A stretch of DNA of 64,000 bases from contig NZ_CP099582.1 in assembly GCF_024022995.1 (NCBI RefSeq), positions 620,001 through 684,000 of the forward strand, read 5' to 3'. Under the pieces are notes generated by a model. It made no database searches, was not told the origin of the DNA, and saw only the letters and a list, made by a program, of their open reading frames with translations. Positions 60,825-64,000 of this stretch are shown piece by piece. A program made the position numbers and the translations under genes. The DNA comes from Thermococcus aggregans (GTDB lineage Archaea > Methanobacteriota_B > Thermococci > Thermococcales > Thermococcaceae). Positions within the stretch are counted from its first letter, which is position 1. The number at the start of each line of letters is the position of its first letter.

Positions 60825-61186
60825 GCGCTCTCACCCCTTAACTTTCTCTCGTAAGCATCTACAACGGCCCTTGCTGGTTTATAACCACTCAAATGTGCAG
60901 CCTTGGCTATTGCGTGAGCACCAGTTGGGTTTGTGAGCAACAATGCTATTAGTGCAACCAAGCTGTGGAGAGCCATCTGAAGGTACTTTGGATTTCCTGT
61001 TTCCTTTATCTGCCAGATTGCATGGACAACTACAGCCAAAACAGCGAATATTGTCCCAAAAGTAGTACACTTTGTGGCTCCGTGTAAACGAGTATAAACA
61101 TCAGGGAATCTGTGAAGCGCAAAGCTCCCCAATAAGTTGAACGTAATGCTAACTGCCAGAAAAGCATATATTATGCCCTCAATCAC
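60821..61186 (-). CDS. mbhC: Membrane-bound hydrogenase subunit MbhC (MnhG-like)
   Basis: A 121-residue, three-helix MnhG-type protein; FALHRFPDVYTRLHGATKCT and LTNPTGAHAIAKAAHLSGYK are diagnostic. GTG 61186 overlaps the mbhB stop (GTGA). Part of the Mrp-like antiporter module that couples H2 evolution to a sodium gradient. Confidence 0.92.
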   Translation of the reverse strand: MIEGIIYAFLAVSITFNLLGSFALHRFPDVYTRLHGATKCTTFGTIFAVLAVVVHAIWQIKETGNPKYLQMALHSLVALIALLLTNPTGAHAIAKAAHLSGYKPARAVVDAYERKLRGESA

Positions 61187-61446
61187 TCTAATCCCCCCTG
61201 AAGGTACTTAGCAATTACCAACGTCCCGATATAACTGAGCAAAGCGTATACTATGGCTATATCAATGTAAATTACTCTATCATACGCCGCTCCTAAGAGA
61301 ATCATTCCTGCCACTACGAGCGTGTTTAGGGTGTCAACACCAACAACCCTGTCGGGAACGCTAGGACCAAGCATTATGCGAATCAATGTTATGAACGCCG
61401 CAAGTGCGATTGCAATTGCCCCATAAAAGAACTCAGTAAAGATCAT
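61183..61446 (-). CDS. mbhB: Membrane-bound hydrogenase subunit MbhB (MnhF-like)
   Basis: An 87-residue, three-helix MnhF-type protein with LIRIMLGPSVPDRVVGVDTL, the family signature, and IDIAIVYALLSYIGTLVIAK. ATG 61446 follows GGAGGTTGGG and overlaps the mbhA stop (ATGA); the longer frame from 61467 lies inside mbhA. Confidence 0.92.
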   Translation of the reverse strand: MIFTEFFYGAIAIALAAFITLIRIMLGPSVPDRVVGVDTLNTLVVAGMILLGAAYDRVIYIDIAIVYALLSYIGTLVIAKYLQGGLE

Positions 61447-61943
61447 CTTCCCAACCTCCTTGCCCATTTTTCAAACGAACCTGCGACAGGCTCTGATGTT
61501 TTTGGTTCCTCTTCTCTTACATAAATCCAGTGGACATAGAGAGCTTTTTCTTCTGGACAAGCATCTACAGTCAAAGTTCCTGGAGTAAGTGTGATTGAGT
61601 TGCTCAATATCGTATATTGGGCATCGTTTTCGAGATCAACAGGTACTCTAACAATTCCAGGTTTTATTTTTCCAGTAATCACTCTGTAAGCCACGTCTAA
61701 ATTCGCCTTTGCCATTCCCCAGAAGAGGGGACCTATAACATAAACAATAAAGCCGAGCCATTTTACTGGGTTTAGAAATCTCTGCGTTTTTTCTCCTATG
61801 ATGTTCCTTGTGGAAAATCCGACTATTATTGCAAATATTGCCCCTGCTATTAGCTCCTCAGTGCTCCAGAGCATCCCATTTGTACCTGCTGTAAGTACAA
61901 GCCAGAGCACAAACGACCATATAAATGCGACAAGGAAACTCAT
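61443..61943 (-). CDS. mbhA: Membrane-bound hydrogenase subunit MbhA (MnhE-like)
   Basis: The first gene of the 14-gene mbh operon encodes a 166-residue MnhE-type subunit: helices near the N-terminus (FLVAFIWSFVLWLVLTAG), LIAGAIFAIIVGFSTRNIIG, and the family motif LSNSITLTPGTLTVD in the cytoplasmic part. ATG 61943 follows GAGGTGGG and is preferred over GTG 61952. A SurR operator lies about 130 bp upstream. Confidence 0.92.
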   Translation of the reverse strand: MSFLVAFIWSFVLWLVLTAGTNGMLWSTEELIAGAIFAIIVGFSTRNIIGEKTQRFLNPVKWLGFIVYVIGPLFWGMAKANLDVAYRVITGKIKPGIVRVPVDLENDAQYTILSNSITLTPGTLTVDACPEEKALYVHWIYVREEEPKTSEPVAGSFEKWARRLGR

Positions 61944-62075
61944 CTTTCCCACCTCGAGTCTTAAGTTAAACCTTAGTTCTCACCAGTTTTTGCCATGGTC
62001 GATGCAAATTTCAACAGTTTCTTTTAAAAGACTTTTGTAAAAGCCCAAATTAACAATAAAAGTACAAAAACCCTT

Positions 62076-62092
62076 GTTTTTAACCAAGGGTT
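62076..62092 (+). promoter_or_regulatory. Complete SurR operator upstream of the mbh operon
   Basis: GTTTTTAACCAAGGGTT fits GTTn3AACn5GTT, the extended site of the sulfur-responsive regulator SurR of Pyrococcus, at every defined position. The site also lies within an inverted repeat CCCTTG (62071-62076) / CAAGGG (62085-62090). On the minus strand, TATA-like ACTTTTATTG (62051-62060) and CTTTTAAAAG (about 62019-62028) lie downstream, fitting SurR activation of mbh when sulfur is absent. The 361-bp gap (61944-62314) otherwise holds only the promoter of the TRAM gene. Confidence 0.8.
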
Positions 62093-62270
62093 ATGTTAGA
62101 AAATGTTCATTTATATCATGTCATTAACCAATATGACCCAATAATATATATCAAGCAACGTTTAAGCACATTGTTGTTATTCATTACTCGCAAATTTGGA
62201 ACGGAGAAGCTTCTTTAAATATTTTGGCAAAAATGCAAACCTTTATAAACCCACAAAAGAACTAAATCTG

Positions 62271-62287
62271 GCACTCTTCTGGAGTGC
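62271..62287 (+). other. Hairpin in the 5' leader of the TRAM protein gene
   Basis: GCACTC and GAGTGC pair perfectly around a 5-nt loop TTCTG. With a TATA element CTTTATAAA at about 62241-62249, transcription would start near 62270, placing the hairpin at the very 5' end of a leader of about 45 nt. It could affect mRNA stability or translation. Confidence 0.55.
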
Positions 62288-62314
62288 TGAAAATTTGAAA
62301 GGAGATTGTTGGAA

Positions 62315-62530
62315 ATGTATGGAGATAGATTTGGTGGAAGAAGGTTTGAAGCTCCAGTTAAAGTTGGAGAAAGGTATAAGGTAAAAATAGAGAGCATCGG
62401 CCAAGGCGGAGATGGAATTGCTAGAATCAAAGGGTTTGTAGTCTTCGTCCCAAACACAAAAGTAGGGGATGAAGTAGAGATCGTCATTAACAGTGTGAAG
62501 AGAAAATTCGCCTTCGCCGAAGTTATCTGA
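62315..62530 (+). CDS. TRAM-domain RNA-binding protein
   Basis: A 71-residue protein that is one TRAM beta-barrel: [40 protein letters not shown] and the ending [19 protein letters not shown]. Stand-alone archaeal TRAM proteins act as RNA chaperones, induced in the cold in methanogens. Start ATG 62315 has GGAG at 62300-62303; a short basic head [10 protein letters not shown] fits RNA contact. Probably monocistronic. Confidence 0.88.
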   Translation: MYGDRFGGRRFEAPVKVGERYKVKIESIGQGGDGIARIKGFVVFVPNTKVGDEVEIVINSVKRKFAFAEVI

Positions 62531-62650
62531 TGTTTATTTAACCTTAAAAGTCATCCTAAGAGTTAAATTCGACTTTTCTCTTAATTTTTACACTTGAACT
62601 GCGAAAGGTTTATTTACTATGATGCTAGTTAGTCTCTATAGTGACCTACA

Positions 62651-63469
62651 ATGGAGTATTACCAGGCCGTTTTTATTGGGCTATTGCAAGGAATTACAGA
62701 ATGGTTGCCGATAAGCAGCTCTGGGCAGATAATGCTGTTTTTGATAAATCTTCTAAAGATTCCTCCAGAACAAGCTTATTCCTACTCAATACTTTTGCAT
62801 TTAGGAACCCTTATGGCTCTTCTTTTTAAGTTCAGGTATGATTTAGGAAAGATCTTACTTAAATTGATCCTTCTTAGATGGGACGAAGAGGAGAGATTTT
62901 TATTTTACTCTACGTTATTCACGGGCATAATAGGCTTACCTATTTACAAAACGTTCAAGATAATCGCATCATCATTTAATGGAGAAGCCATTAATGGTAT
63001 AATCGGCATAGCCTTGATACTTACTGGCATAATTTTAAAGAAAGCCCAAAAAGCCCCCTTGGAAAAGCTGGAAGAGGGGCTAAAAAAAGAAAAAGAAGAA
63101 GTTACAATACTCGATGCAATAGTTGCAGGAGTTGCCCAAGGAATAGCAGTAATCCCCGGAATATCAAGATCAGGAATGACAATAGGGAGCCTTTTGCTTT
63201 TAGGCGTAAAACAAGAAAAAGCCGTAAAGCTTAGTTTTTTAATGGCCATTCCGGCTATTACTGGAGCACTGTTTTTAGAGTTACCTGAAGTCTCAAGCAC
63301 TCCTGAGACCTTAACAATTACTCTAACTGCAGTAATGACTGCATTTATCGTGAGCCTTCTTACAATTGAGGCTATGCTAAGAATTGCCAGACGGCTTGAT
63401 TTTTCCAAGTTCTGCATTTTCTTTGGCTTCATAGCCTTAGTAGTCTCTCTCCTGGGGGTGTTGATATGA
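62651..63469 (+). CDS. uppP: Undecaprenyl-diphosphatase-like polyprenyl pyrophosphatase UppP
   Basis: A 272-residue, about eight-helix BacA/UppP enzyme that recycles polyprenyl diphosphate to monophosphate. Both catalytic motifs are present: GLLQGITEWLPISSSGQ (Glu-rich motif 1) and VIPGISRSGMTIGSLLLLG. In archaea the substrate is probably dolichyl or another C55-type diphosphate released by glycosyl transfer. A TATA-like TTTATTTA (62609-62616) suggests a very short leader before ATG 62651. Its stop overlaps the next start (ATGA). Confidence 0.92.
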   Translation: MEYYQAVFIGLLQGITEWLPISSSGQIMLFLINLLKIPPEQAYSYSILLHLGTLMALLFKFRYDLGKILLKLILLRWDEEERFLFYSTLFTGIIGLPIYKTFKIIASSFNGEAINGIIGIALILTGIILKKAQKAPLEKLEEGLKKEKEEVTILDAIVAGVAQGIAVIPGISRSGMTIGSLLLLGVKQEKAVKLSFLMAIPAITGALFLELPEVSSTPETLTITLTAVMTAFIVSLLTIEAMLRIARRLDFSKFCIFFGFIALVVSLLGVLI

Positions 63470-64000
63470 AGGGTGTAGTACTCGCAGCCGGAAAAGGCGA
63501 AAGGTTAAGGCCTCTCACAGACGATAGACCGAAAGTCATGCTCAAAGTTGCAAATAAAGCGATAATAGATTACGTATTTGAAAACATATACCCATTCGTC
63601 GATGAATTTATAGTAATCGTGAGGTACCAAAAAGAAAAACTCATGGAGCACTTAGGGGACGAGTATGGCGGAAAACCAATAACTTATGTAGAACAAATAG
63701 AAGGAGAAGGAACAGCAAAAGCTATTTACTCTGCAATTGAGTATATTGAAGATGAGGAGTTTTTAGCCGTTAACGGAGACATATATTTTGAAAGGGAAGG
63801 CATAAAAACGCTTTTACAATCCTTCAGAAAAAGTAATGCTGATGCTGCATTGCTTGTGAAGGAATTTGAGGATCTAACTCATTTCGGAATGGTAGAAGTG
63901 GAAGGAGAACTCGTAAAGAGTATTAAAGAAAAGCCGGGGGCTGTTCCTGGATATGCAAACTTGGGAATTTACATCTTTAAGCCAGATGTTTTTAGGTTCA
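63466..64000 (+). CDS. Sugar-1-phosphate nucleotidyltransferase (3' end outside window)
   Basis: The first 178 codons are seen. KGVVLAAGKGERLRPLTDDR and PKVMLKVANKAIIDYV form the nucleotide-binding start of Glc-1-P/GlcNAc-1-P nucleotidyltransferases; EQIEGEGTAKAIYSAI and FLAVNGDIYF give the base and metal contacts, and GYANLGIYIFKPDVF the sugar pocket. It may be the archaeal GlmU-like bifunctional UDP-GlcNAc enzyme if an acyltransferase domain follows, which cannot be seen. ATG 63466 overlaps the uppP stop, with GGGGGTG upstream. Confidence 0.85.
   Translation, partial: MKGVVLAAGKGERLRPLTDDRPKVMLKVANKAIIDYVFENIYPFVDEFIVIVRYQKEKLMEHLGDEYGGKPITYVEQIEGEGTAKAIYSAIEYIEDEEFLAVNGDIYFEREGIKTLLQSFRKSNADAALLVKEFEDLTHFGMVEVEGELVKSIKEKPGAVPGYANLGIYIFKPDVFRF

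Overview
The window is hyperthermophilic euryarchaeal DNA of the order Thermococcales, most likely a Thermococcus. This is inferred from the protein content: archaeal two-subunit primase, Mbh membrane-bound hydrogenase, a MalK of the T. litoralis/P. furiosus type, glyoxylate reductase, eS1 and the RecJ-like GAN nuclease. Other signs are the CGP-CTERM tail, C/D box sRNAs, archaeal RNase P RNA, A+T-rich TATA promoters and short GGTGA/GGAGG ribosome-binding sites. Base composition is moderately A+T rich, except in the structured RNAs (RNase P RNA and two tRNAs), which stand out as G+C islands. I ran no searches; family names come from motif recognition.

Layout. 1-2435: end of a mal starch-utilisation locus (C-terminal part of an amylopullulanase, then MalK). 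2471-9987: housekeeping and accessory enzymes (phosphohexomutase, metallo-beta-lactamase-fold and M20 hydrolases, a serpin lipoprotein, two methyltransferases) with a C/D box sRNA in a convergent gap. 10062-14391: a COG1784 membrane protein with an OB-fold partner, and two KaiC-like ATPases. 14594-17974: primase priL-priS, a DMT transporter and RNase P RNA. 18011-26699: secreted and membrane proteins, glnA, nadE and an M1 peptidase that ends abruptly against the tail of a dipeptide-transporter ATPase (a deletion scar). 26807-27177: a decayed membrane-protein gene. 27218-32908: a secreted-protein island with DUF1102-type proteins, a SipW-like signal peptidase and two winged-helix proteins; this is the best candidate for a poorly described system (TasA/AbpA-like extracellular fibres).

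33337-36804: an unknown gene, EcfT/EcfA, BioY and a nucleotidyltransferase-like protein. 36888-39974: JAMM protease, ArsR, MazG and Lrp regulators, and a DUF92 protein; then a second C/D box sRNA. 40021-43882: a translation/replication cluster (THUMP-SPOUT methyltransferase, eS1, Pcc1, GAN, uS15). 44081-49196: solitary Cas6, N-glycan-type glycosylation genes, dCMP deaminase, M48 protease and BlaI repressor. 49279-49546: tRNA-Lys and tRNA-Leu. 49619-53495: transporter, aminotransferase, glyoxylate reductase and a frameshifted DUF72 gene. 53689-61943: a complete 14-gene mbh operon on the minus strand under a full SurR operator. 62315-64000: TRAM protein, UppP and a sugar nucleotidyltransferase.

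How the genes work together. Starch breakdown and MalK-driven uptake feed sugar fermentation, whose electrons leave as H2 through Mbh, under SurR control. Phosphohexomutase, sugar nucleotidyltransferase, the GlcNAc-1-P transferase-like protein, the HAD-glycosyltransferase fusion and UppP supply surface glycan synthesis. Three genes are interrupted at or next to homopolymer runs (T4 near 26900, G5 at 29972, T7 at 52871); these may be real lesions or assembly errors and should be resequenced.
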